NCBI GenBank assembly: GCA_030631445.1
Contig: DAOVLD010000078.1
Span: forward strand, 1-7,505
DNA length: 7,505 nucleotides
Direction: 5' to 3'
Source: Bacteroidota bacterium
Lineage (GTDB): Bacteria > Bacteroidota > Bacteroidia > Bacteroidales > VadinHA17
This document shows, in pieces, positions 1-5,903 of this stretch. Under the pieces are notes generated by a model that searched no databases, had not been told where the DNA came from, and saw only the letters and a program-made list of their open reading frames with translations. Position numbers and translations under genes: made by a program. Position 1 is the stretch's first letter, and each line of letters begins with the position of its first letter.

Positions 1-462
1 GTAATTGCGAATTCTCCCCTCTGATATTGGACCTTTCATCAGAGGCAGTTTTCTTCTCAAATAAAGTATAAAATTACATCTTACATCCTCATGATAAAGG
101 AGATAAATAAAAATTACTAAAACAAAGGGCCAGGTGAATTCCATTAACCGGTACTCAGGAGCTGTTCCGTTAAGAGGAGGTATTTCCAAAATCCTGGAGC
201 CAAAGATCAATCCGTATTCCACTGCACCTATCCAGATAAGTATCCCTCCTAATGCACCGTTCATGCTTTGCCATGTGCCGGTTTTATTATACCGTGTAAT
301 AAAAATGAGAATAACCCCAAAGACAGTAAGGGTAATGGCAGACCAAATAATAAAATTCTGGTCAAAGCCATATTTTTCATCTATCCGATTGATAACCATC
401 ATCATAGAATGACCAATCCCCATAAGCAAAAAGAAAAATATAGTGGCTTTTATTCCTTTCAT
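1..462 (-). CDS. Multi-pass membrane protein of unknown function, N-terminal part (runs off the left edge)
   Basis: The reverse strand is open from an ATG at 462-460 to base 1, giving 154 codons with no stop, so the C-terminus lies outside the window. The product begins MKGIKATIFFFLLMGIGHSM and has about four hydrophobic segments, near residues 4-23, 37-57, 70-90 and 109-124. After the last segment comes a basic, presumably cytoplasmic stretch (HEDVRCNFILYLRRKLPLMK, residues 124-143). The loops contain distinctive motifs: TGTWQSMNGALGG (61-73), VEYGLIFG (81-88) and GTAPEYRLMEFTW (99-111). This pattern of invariant-looking Trp, Gly, Glu and Arg in and beside membrane segments suggests a conserved family rather than a chance frame. 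I do not recognise a characterised function. The ATG follows an A-rich leader without a Shine-Dalgarno, as elsewhere in this window. The gene diverges from the one at 640. The coding call is firm; the function is unknown. Confidence 0.85.
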   Translation of the reverse strand, partial: MKGIKATIFFFLLMGIGHSMMMVINRIDEKYGFDQNFIIWSAITLTVFGVILIFITRYNKTGTWQSMNGALGGILIWIGAVEYGLIFGSRILEIPPLNGTAPEYRLMEFTWPFVLVIFIYLLYHEDVRCNFILYLRRKLPLMKGPISEGRIRNY

Positions 463-591
463 TTTGTTATTGTATTAAAAATATCGGATTTAAGTTCTTT
501 AACATATTTCCTGAAAAATTCAGTATTGTTTGTATATGACATGTGACAAAGAATAGAATATAGATTCGCAAAGTAATTAAAAATGTAGGAA

Positions 592-623
592 TTGTTCACA
601 TGATTATTATTTTAATATATTTA
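592..623 (+). promoter_or_regulatory. Candidate Bacteroidota-type promoter for the secreted glycan-binding protein
   Basis: TTG at 592-594 is followed after 21 bases by TATATTTA (616-623), which matches the Bacteroidota -7 consensus TAnnTTTG at seven of eight positions. The 19-21 base spacing of the -33/-7 pair fits that consensus. The box ends 16 bases before the ATG at 640, which implies a very short leader. The region is AT-rich, so a chance match is quite possible. Confidence 0.3.
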
Positions 624-639
624 ACAAACAAAATCATTT

Positions 640-1758
640 ATGAAACCTATAACATTCATCGCAATACTGCTGTTTATGGCTGCCAGTCCGGCACATTCTC
701 AATGGAGGAAAATCTATTTGCGTTCTGCAATGGGTTTATATTTAGCTAGTTCAGAATTGGATGATGGGAGTCCCGTTGATGAATTAGGTAAACATGGAGC
801 ACATAATCTGTTTGACAAGGATAGCTCAACAGCCTGGGTTGAGGGAGTAAAAGATGATGGTATTGGCGAATCTGTTTATGTTGGAATGGGTGACAGGTTA
901 AATGAAATAATCTGTATCGTCAACGGTTATCAAAAATCCCAAAGTCTCTATTTTATGAACAACCGTCCAAAAACCATTCGGCTCTCTTTATTTGTCGGTT
1001 TTATGATACCCGGAGAGGTCACTGAAATTGTATCAGTTTGCCGCATAAGACAATTTGACAACGAAAAACTGATCAAACTGAGAGATACCCTTGGGCCACA
1101 AGAAATACAATTACCCTTTAACCTGTTGAAAGCAGCTGAATTTAAGGAGCAAAGTATGCAATTATTCCTAAACAACTTTAGCAAAGAGTTTGAGAAGATT
1201 ACAAAATCATGCTCCGGATGCGATACGGTTCCTTATGTTGAATACATTTTGCATCTCAAGATAGTTGATGTTTATAAAGGCACAAAATGGGACGATACAT
1301 GCATATCTGATATCTGGTTCAAACCGGGTGAAACAAAGATCAATGAAATACCGGAGGACGAGATCATTACTGAAGTATATGAAGAATTAGACGAGAGAAT
1401 GATTTACGTTAATACGAACAAAAGGAAAAACATAATACTTGTAGACGGGAAAGCCCTTGAAAAGGCAGCAAACCTGATTAAGGGCCAATACATGGATGTC
1501 ACACTTATGGATGTAAGTCCGGATAAAGAGTGGGCACAGATAGATTATCTGTATACTGCTGAAGGAGCAAGAGTTGAAGAATATGCGCAACTTTATAGTG
1601 TCAGATATCTTGCACGGATTAATGAAAAAATTCTGAAGACAATATACGGCATGTATGGCTTTATTGAAAAGGATGGGAAAACATACCTCGACACTGCAGA
1701 TGGTTTAATCGATCTGGAAGAAATTCAAAAAAAATTCCAGGAGCTTAGAAAAAAATAA
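640..1758 (+). CDS. Secreted protein with NADase-type glycan-binding (discoidin-like) domain
   Basis: The 372-residue product starts with a clear Sec signal peptide: positive start, hydrophobic core, and likely signal peptidase I cleavage after AHS at residue 20. The mature protein should be periplasmic or surface-exposed. Residues about 33-225 carry the hallmarks of the NADase-type glycan-binding domain, a discoidin/F5-8C-like beta-sandwich: NLFDKDSSTAWVEGV (56-70), GIGE (74-77), NGYQKS (95-100), NNRPKTIRLSL (107-117) and a closing YKGTKWDDTCISDIWF (212-227). These resemble the family pattern of Asn-hydrophobic-Phe-Asp, Thr-Ala-Trp-Val-Glu-Gly, and a late Asp-Asp-Thr-x-Ile-Ser-Glu-like motif. 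A CSGC pair (191-194) lies just before the closing strand. Residues about 240-372 match no domain I know; they contain a beta-rich stretch (VNTNKRKNIILVDGKAL) and a charged end. No NADase or other catalytic domain is visible, so a binding or sensing role in the envelope is inferred. It stands alone between a divergent gene and a 212-bp gap. Confidence 0.85.
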   Translation: MKPITFIAILLFMAASPAHSQWRKIYLRSAMGLYLASSELDDGSPVDELGKHGAHNLFDKDSSTAWVEGVKDDGIGESVYVGMGDRLNEIICIVNGYQKSQSLYFMNNRPKTIRLSLFVGFMIPGEVTEIVSVCRIRQFDNEKLIKLRDTLGPQEIQLPFNLLKAAEFKEQSMQLFLNNFSKEFEKITKSCSGCDTVPYVEYILHLKIVDVYKGTKWDDTCISDIWFKPGETKINEIPEDEIITEVYEELDERMIYVNTNKRKNIILVDGKALEKAANLIKGQYMDVTLMDVSPDKEWAQIDYLYTAEGARVEEYAQLYSVRYLARINEKILKTIYGMYGFIEKDGKTYLDTADGLIDLEEIQKKFQELRKK

Positions 1759-1908
1759 AATAACTTTATAAGCAAGGCGAAGAAAAGAAGATAAAGTTGA
1801 AACAAAAGTTAAAACAGTTAAGGACTTTGGAGTAGTACCGTTTGAAAAATATGATATTTACAACACCAGGCAGTTCGTTGTTATTCAGAATTGAAAAAAA
1901 GCAGATAA

Positions 1909-1941
1909 TTTTCTAAACACTGAAAATAAAACGTAACTTTA
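1909..1941 (+). promoter_or_regulatory. Candidate promoter for the cold-shock domain gene
   Basis: TAACTTTA at 1934-1941 matches the Bacteroidota -7 consensus TAnnTTTG at seven of eight positions and ends 29 bases before the ATG at 1971. A TTTTC at 1909-1913 sits 20 bases upstream in the -33 place. The helicase promoter has the same TTTTC at a nearly identical spacing, which is the main reason for listing this site. Confidence 0.35.
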
Positions 1942-1970
1942 TCAAATTATTAATAAAGCAAAAATAATCT

Positions 1971-2423
1971 ATGGCTAGATCGCAAGAAACATTCAATAAA
2001 AAGGAAGTAAGAAACAAGAAGGAGAAGAAGAAAAAAGAAAAAGAAAAGAAGAGGTTAGCCAGGAAAGAAAGCGAAAAAAAGAGTGGTCTGGACGACATGA
2101 TTGCCTATGTTGACGAAAATGGAAATATAACTTCCACGCCTCCTGATCCCACCAAAAAGAAAGATATTAAACTAGAAGATATCGAGATTGGAGTACCTGC
2201 CAGCGATTCTGATGAAGAATCCGATCCTATAAGAGAGGGAACAGTAACCTTTTTTAACGATTCGAAAGGTTTTGGTTTTATAAAGGATAAGGAAACAAAG
2301 GAAAGCGTATTTGTACATGTAAATAATATACTTGAAGAAATAACGGAGGGTAATGCTGTTACCTTTGAAGTTGAGATGGGGCATAAAGGACCTATTGCAG
2401 TACGTGTAAAGCTTTCCAAATAA
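1971..2423 (+). CDS. Cold-shock domain protein with Lys/Glu-rich N-terminal arm
   Basis: The product has 150 residues, about twice the length of a classical CspA. Residues 86-148 form a cold-shock domain, a five-stranded OB fold that binds single-stranded nucleic acid. RNP1 is KGFGFI (99-104) and RNP2 is VFVHV (113-117), preceded by a typical GTVTFFNDSKG entry strand. Residues 1-37 are an extremely basic, probably helical arm starting MARSQETFNKKE and rich in Lys, Glu and Arg, likely to contact RNA non-specifically. Residues 41-60 (DDMIAYVDENGNITSTPPDP) look like a conserved linker segment, followed by an acidic Ser/Asp/Glu stretch (78-85). This architecture is, as far as I know, typical of Bacteroidota. 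The expected role is RNA chaperone activity, melting structured RNA in the cytoplasm. The next gene, 148 bp downstream on the same strand, is a DEAD-box RNA helicase, which fits a shared function. The arm is encoded by an unbroken 39-base purine run (2016-2054). Confidence 0.95.
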   Translation: MARSQETFNKKEVRNKKEKKKKEKEKKRLARKESEKKSGLDDMIAYVDENGNITSTPPDPTKKKDIKLEDIEIGVPASDSDEESDPIREGTVTFFNDSKGFGFIKDKETKESVFVHVNNILEEITEGNAVTFEVEMGHKGPIAVRVKLSK

Positions 2424-2450
2424 CGTAAACTTTTTACCTACCTGTATTTT

Positions 2451-2471
2451 AACATACCGGCATGTTCTCTT
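2451..2471 (+). terminator. Weak stem-loop after the cold-shock gene, possible terminator
   Basis: AACAT (2451-2455) can pair with ATGTT (2462-2466) around the six-base loop ACCGGC, followed by CTCTT. It lies 28 bases after the cold-shock stop codon. The stem has only five pairs and the trailing T-run is broken, so it may not terminate transcription. Confidence 0.2.
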
Positions 2472-2513
2472 ACTGCGTTAATAAATACCGGTTTTGACTT
2501 TTCTGTCTTGAAT

Positions 2514-2545
2514 TTTTCTCACGTGATTAATTTTCCGTACGTTTG
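2514..2545 (+). promoter_or_regulatory. Bacteroidota-type promoter for the DEAD-box helicase
   Basis: TACGTTTG at 2538-2545 is an exact match to the Bacteroidota -7 consensus TAnnTTTG and ends 26 bases before the ATG at 2572. No canonical TTTG is found at the -33 place; a TTTTC (2514-2518) lies 19 bases upstream instead. The site suggests that the helicase can be transcribed independently of the cold-shock gene. Confidence 0.5.
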
Positions 2546-2571
2546 CAGCTTAATTTTTTTAAAATAATAAA

Positions 2572-4281
2572 ATGCTGATATTTAATACAATGGGATTATC
2601 GCCCAATTTATTGAAGGGGATTGAAGAGCTGGGATTTGAAAAACCAACACCAATTCAGGAAGAGATAATACCGATTTTTTTTGAAAAAGAAAATGATATA
2701 GTAGGACTTGCTCAAACCGGAACAGGTAAAACAGCCGCTTTTGGCTTACCTATAATTGAGCAAATAGATATCCGGAACAAATCGGTTCAAGCTTTAATAT
2801 TAGCACCAACGCGGGAACTATGTATCCAGATCTCAAAGGATCTGAAAAATTATTCGAAATACATAAAAGGTTTGCATGTAGTGCCGGTATATGGTGGAGC
2901 AAGTATCGACACTCAAATCAGGGCACTTAAAAAAGGAGCACACATTATTGTTGCTACACCGGGAAGAATGCTTGATTTAATCAATCGTAAAGTCGCAAAG
3001 ATTGCTAATGTCAGAACAGTAGTTTTGGATGAGGCTGACGAAATGCTTAACATGGGATTTCGCGATGATTTAGATAGTATTTTAGAAAAAACGCCTGATA
3101 TTAAGAGAACTTTACTGTTTTCGGCAACTATGCTAAAAGAAGTGGCACGCATTGCCAAAAACTATATGAACAGCCCTGTAGAAATAACTGTAGGAACCCA
3201 AAACGCCGGCGCTGAAAATATACGTCATATTTATTACCAGGTACATGCACGTAACCGATATTTAGTTCTTAAACGCATAGCAGATATCAATCCGGATATA
3301 TATGGAATAGTATTTTGCCGGACAAGGATGGAAACCAAGGAAGTAGCCGATAAACTTATAAAGGACGGATATAATGCCGATGCACTTCACGGAGATCTTT
3401 CGCAATCGCAACGCGACCAGGTAATGAAGCGTTTCAGGGAAAAATCGTTACAAATGTTAGTGGCTACTGATGTGGCAGCTCGTGGTATTGATGTGAACGA
3501 TATTTCCCACATAATTAACTATAACTTACCGGAAGACAATGAAGTGTATACTCACAGAAGTGGTCGTACCGGACGTGCAGGCAAATCGGGCATTTCTATT
3601 GCTATAGTTAACTACCGGGAAAAGAGCAAGATACCGCAAATAGAAAAGAACATTCGCAAGAACTTCGAAAGATTACCGGTACCAAACGGAGCTGAAATAT
3701 GTAAAAAACAACTTTTTAAGTTAATTGACAGGATGGAGAAAGTAGTAGTGGATGAAGCTCAAATTGCTCCGTTTATGGATACTGTTAATAAAAAGCTTGA
3801 GTGGTTGAGTAAAGAACAAATAATTAAGCACTTTGTATCGCTTGAGTTTAATCGATTCCTGGAATATTATAAAAATGCTCCGGACCTTAATGAGAAAGCA
3901 GAGGATAAACGAGACAAACGAGATAAGCGGGACAAACGAGACAAAAGAAGTGAACGCAGTCATAGTGACAGACACGGAAGAAGAGGAAAGAACGGTTATA
4001 CAAGATTTTTTATTAACATAGGTAAAAAAGACGATGTTATTCCTGTAAATATTATTGGAATGATTAATGATAATACGAAAGATCGTGATATTAATATAGG
4101 AGCTATTGATATAAAAGATAGTTTTTCATTTTTCGAAGTAGGAGAGAAGTATACTGCCAAAATATTGACCTCCTTCCATGATAGTAAATTTAAAGGTCGC
4201 CGTGTTAGAGTTGATGTTGCCGAAGAAATTAAAGGTGGCAGAAATAAAGGAAAACGTAGAAAGAAATCATTTTATAGCTGA
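2572..4281 (+). CDS. DEAD-box ATP-dependent RNA helicase with DbpA/CsdA-type RNA-binding domain
   Basis: The 569-residue protein unwinds or remodels RNA duplexes using ATP. All core motifs are intact: Q motif GFEKPTPIQ (21-29), Walker A AQTGTGKT (47-54), PTREL (79-83), GG (108-109), TPGR (129-132), DEAD (153-156), SAT (184-186), VFCRT (247-251), ATDVAARGID (298-307) and HRSGRTGRAG (328-337). Phe4 lies 17 residues before the Q motif, where the family has its upstream aromatic. This supports the ATG at 2572 over the in-frame ATG at 2590, which would lose it. After a helical region (about 350-440) come a charged linker with five DKR repeats (445-459) and an RG/HS-rich stretch. Residues about 476-551 (from GYTRFFINIGKKDD to the GRRVRVDVAEE strand) fit the DbpA/CsdA RNA-binding fold, and the tail is basic. 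In related helicases that domain directs the enzyme to structured RNA such as rRNA. A role in cold adaptation or ribosome assembly is inferred from family and from the neighbouring cold-shock protein. Confidence 0.97.
   Translation: MLIFNTMGLSPNLLKGIEELGFEKPTPIQEEIIPIFFEKENDIVGLAQTGTGKTAAFGLPIIEQIDIRNKSVQALILAPTRELCIQISKDLKNYSKYIKGLHVVPVYGGASIDTQIRALKKGAHIIVATPGRMLDLINRKVAKIANVRTVVLDEADEMLNMGFRDDLDSILEKTPDIKRTLLFSATMLKEVARIAKNYMNSPVEITVGTQNAGAENIRHIYYQVHARNRYLVLKRIADINPDIYGIVFCRTRMETKEVADKLIKDGYNADALHGDLSQSQRDQVMKRFREKSLQMLVATDVAARGIDVNDISHIINYNLPEDNEVYTHRSGRTGRAGKSGISIAIVNYREKSKIPQIEKNIRKNFERLPVPNGAEICKKQLFKLIDRMEKVVVDEAQIAPFMDTVNKKLEWLSKEQIIKHFVSLEFNRFLEYYKNAPDLNEKAEDKRDKRDKRDKRDKRSERSHSDRHGRRGKNGYTRFFINIGKKDDVIPVNIIGMINDNTKDRDINIGAIDIKDSFSFFEVGEKYTAKILTSFHDSKFKGRRVRVDVAEEIKGGRNKGKRRKKSFYS
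3904..3948 (+). repeat. Five tandem 9-bp units coding for (Asp-Lys-Arg)x5 in the helicase linker
   Basis: Five consecutive nine-base units of the form GAY-AAR-CGN/AGA encode Asp-Lys-Arg five times, at helicase residues 445-459. The units differ only at synonymous third positions, or by AGA for CGN in the last copy. They lie in the flexible linker between the helicase core and the C-terminal RNA-binding domain, so unit number could vary between strains without loss of frame. Confidence 0.9.
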
Positions 4282-4327
4282 AAGCTTATTTATTAGCAGC
4301 TGAATATCTGTTTCCAACAATATTCAA

Positions 4328-5410
4328 TTACATCTTGTAAACCAATGCATTAATATTCATTCCTGCTCCAACGGATGCGAAAACAATGGTGTCTCCTTTG
4401 TTAATTTTGTGCGTTTCTAACTTATCTTTTAATATTAGATCCAGTAAAGTCGGTATGGTTGCAACAGATGAATTGCCCAACCAATCAATTATCATCGGCA
4501 TGATATTTTTAGGCACATCAACTTTATTATAAAGTCTATAAAGTCTTTTTATTATTGCATCATCCATTTTTCCGTTAGCCTGATGGATTAGTACTTTTTT
4601 AATTTCGCTAAGATGAGTATTACTCTTCTCAAGACTGTCTTTTATCGCTTGAGGTACTCTTTCAAGTGCATATTGATAAAGTTTTCGACCATTCATCTTT
4701 AAGAAAATGTCATCCTTGTTTTCATTATCTGGCTTGTATGATTTACCCATATATAACATTTTGGAAAACAAAAAGGTATCCGAGCGTGTTTTATGGGCAA
4801 GTATTCCAATGGGGCTATCACTCTTTTTGGCTTCCAAAACGGTAGCTCCGGCGCCATCAGCATACAACATACTGTCTCTGTCATGCGGATCGGAAACCCT
4901 GGATAATATATCAGCCCCGATAATCAGTGCCTTTTTGGCATCCCCTGACTTTATGAAATAATCAGCCTGAATAATACCCTGTAACCAGCCAGGACAGCCA
5001 AAAGGTAAATCATAAGCTATAGTATAGGGGTTTTGTATTTCTAATTTATGTTTTACCCGGGCGGCTAAACTGGGTACAATATCTAACAGTTTATTATCAT
5101 TCCTTACATCGCCAAAATTATGTGCAACAATTATATAATCTAATTTTTCTTTATCAATGTTTGCAGACTTAATGGCATCCATTGCAGCATAATATGCAAT
5201 ATCAGAGGTTGCCAAATCATCTGTAACATACCGTCTTTCTCTAATAGTCGTAATTTCCAGAAACTTATCAATTATTTCCTGATTCGTTTTTTCGAACTTC
5301 TTTCCGTCTATATCATAAAATTCATTGGTAAGAAAATCCTCATTTCTGATACGTTTTGATGGAATGTAATTCCCCGTTCCTGTAATCACACTATAGATAG
5401 TACCGTTCAT
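4328..5410 (-). CDS. 3-oxoacyl-ACP synthase III (KAS III/FabH-like) family protein
   Basis: The 360-residue thiolase-fold enzyme belongs to the KAS III superfamily, which condenses an acyl-CoA-derived starter with malonyl-ACP or a related extender. The catalytic triad is intact: Cys139 in DLPFGCPGWLQG, His276 in VLIHQANGKMDD and Asn313 in WLGNSSVATIPT. The C-terminal glycine-rich FASVGAGMNIN (344-354) is also typical. FabH proper is about 320 residues. The extra length here includes an insert near residues 27-50 (NEFYDIDGKKFEKTNQEIID) before the ITTIRERRYV motif, so this may be a specialised relative rather than the housekeeping FabH. Substrate cannot be told from sequence. No acyl carrier protein, reductase or dehydratase gene is adjacent, so it is not part of a visible fatty-acid or polyketide operon. 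It converges on the helicase with only 46 bp between the stop codons. The ATG at 5410 is preceded by an A-rich leader. Confidence 0.93.
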   Translation of the reverse strand: MNGTIYSVITGTGNYIPSKRIRNEDFLTNEFYDIDGKKFEKTNQEIIDKFLEITTIRERRYVTDDLATSDIAYYAAMDAIKSANIDKEKLDYIIVAHNFGDVRNDNKLLDIVPSLAARVKHKLEIQNPYTIAYDLPFGCPGWLQGIIQADYFIKSGDAKKALIIGADILSRVSDPHDRDSMLYADGAGATVLEAKKSDSPIGILAHKTRSDTFLFSKMLYMGKSYKPDNENKDDIFLKMNGRKLYQYALERVPQAIKDSLEKSNTHLSEIKKVLIHQANGKMDDAIIKRLYRLYNKVDVPKNIMPMIIDWLGNSSVATIPTLLDLILKDKLETHKINKGDTIVFASVGAGMNINALVYKM

Positions 5411-5643
5411 ATTTATAGTTAATATATTTTTGTTTTGTTGCCAACATTTTAGTGCAAAGGATATTTTGGTGTGCTTTACACATTGTTTTGGAACGCTAAA
5501 TTATTAAAATTTGATATTATATAAAGTGGAATTTGAAACAATATTGCTATTTAGTTAATATTAATCTTATTGCCAGTATTATCCCAAAATAATTCAATCT
5601 TATTTCCACTCCCACAGGTCTGCCTACATGACGGTCGTAAGGC

Positions 5644-5659
5644 TTCCAGCAAGCTGGAA
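5644..5659. repeat. Hairpin A of the intergenic element
   Basis: TTCCAGC (5644-5650) and GCTGGAA (5653-5659) form a perfect seven-base inverted repeat separated by AA, or a six-pair stem with a CAAG tetraloop. Confidence 0.7.
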
Positions 5660-5673
5660 TGTTCGAGGATCTT

Positions 5674-5709
5674 CGGAAAAATATGAAATCGGAGATTTCT
5701 GTTTTTCCG
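5674..5709. repeat. Hairpin B of the intergenic element
   Basis: CGGAAAAA (5674-5681) pairs with TTTTTCCG (5702-5709). After a three-by-two internal loop, GAAATC (5685-5690) pairs with GATTTC (5694-5699) around a GGA loop. This gives 14 base pairs in all. It is not followed by a T-run on either strand, so it is not a classical terminator. Confidence 0.75.
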
Positions 5710-5710
5710 G

Positions 5711-5745
5711 GACTGCCGACTGCTAACTGTTGACTGTGGACTGCC
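5711..5745. repeat. Five tandem 7-bp units, consensus near GACTGYY
   Basis: Five exactly adjacent heptamers read GACTGCC, GACTGCT, AACTGTT, GACTGTG and GACTGCC. The core ACTG is kept in all five. The array sits between hairpins B and C. Short tandem heptamer arrays of this kind are known from intergenic DNA of several bacteria, for example the cyanobacterial STRR class; membership of any named family is not claimed. Confidence 0.8.
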
Positions 5746-5753
5746 CGTCCGAA

Positions 5754-5797
5754 CGTACCCCGTCCGAATGGCTTCAGCCGGGCGGACGTTCGGTACG
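5754..5797. repeat. Hairpin C of the intergenic element, GC-rich interrupted stem
   Basis: Three nested stems can stack: CGTACC (5754-5759) with GGTACG (5792-5797), CGTCCG (5761-5766) with CGGACG (5783-5788), and GGCT (5770-5773) with AGCC (5776-5779). Small internal loops separate them. The total is 16 pairs, mostly G-C, so a transcript would fold strongly in either orientation. Confidence 0.7.
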
Positions 5798-5903
5798 GGC
5801 GGGCCGACTGATTAGTTACGAATATTATAGTTTCTGACAAATAGGTGTACCAAAATTTTCCGGACTTAATATTTGAGTGTCTTTGGTCACCTTAATATTA
5901 ATA

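Larger units (their letters stand above)
5644..5812. repeat. Compact GC-rich structured intergenic repeat element
   Basis: The stretch combines three hairpins, five tandem 7-bp units and a 10-bp direct repeat (CCCGTCCGAA at 5744-5753 and 5759-5768). GC is 63% over 5701-5800 against 22% over 5461-5560. A further GACTG after the last hairpin (5806-5810) suggests that the heptamer array once continued on the other side. No transposase is present. It resembles a non-autonomous, dispersed bacterial intergenic repeat; whether other copies exist in the genome cannot be seen here. Confidence 0.65.
5411..5903. other. Gene-free stretch of 493 bp with an embedded GC-rich structured element
   Basis: This separates two minus-strand genes. 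Bases 5411-5620 are AT-rich and must hold the promoter of the KAS III-like gene; the only promoter-like match I see is TATCCTTTG on the minus strand (5455-5463), one base longer than the TAnnTTTG consensus. Bases about 5640-5812 change abruptly to high GC and are full of hairpins and short repeats, listed separately. Bases 5813-5903 return to AT-rich sequence downstream of the transporter gene. A minus-strand open frame crosses the element (5547-5840), but its sequence is the translation of repeats and hairpins and matches no protein family I know, so I do not call it a gene. Confidence 0.8.

Noticed and set aside
134..412. Plus-strand open frame of 92 codons
   Set aside because: It lies antisense to the much more protein-like membrane protein read on the minus strand from 462.
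2031..2037. A6G heptamer as a programmed -1 frameshift site in the cold-shock gene
   Set aside because: The heptamer is in the wrong phase (codons read AAA AAA GAA), and the zero frame already encodes a complete protein with its domain intact.
2590..2592. Alternative helicase start at the second ATG
   Set aside because: It would remove Phe4, the aromatic residue 17 positions before the Q motif, which the family normally keeps.
4276..4301. Bidirectional terminator between the convergent helicase and KAS III-like genes
   Set aside because: Only AGCTG (4276-4280) and CAGCT (4297-4301) pair, five bases with a 16-base loop and no strong T-run.
5644..5812. CRISPR array
   Set aside because: The repeats are 7 bp and directly adjacent without spacers, and no cas gene is present.
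5547..5840. Minus-strand open frame of 97 codons across the intergenic element
   Set aside because: Its translation is made of the hairpins and heptamers (for example HSQQLAVGSPGK), has no family resemblance, and the base composition is that of the element rather than of the neighbouring genes.
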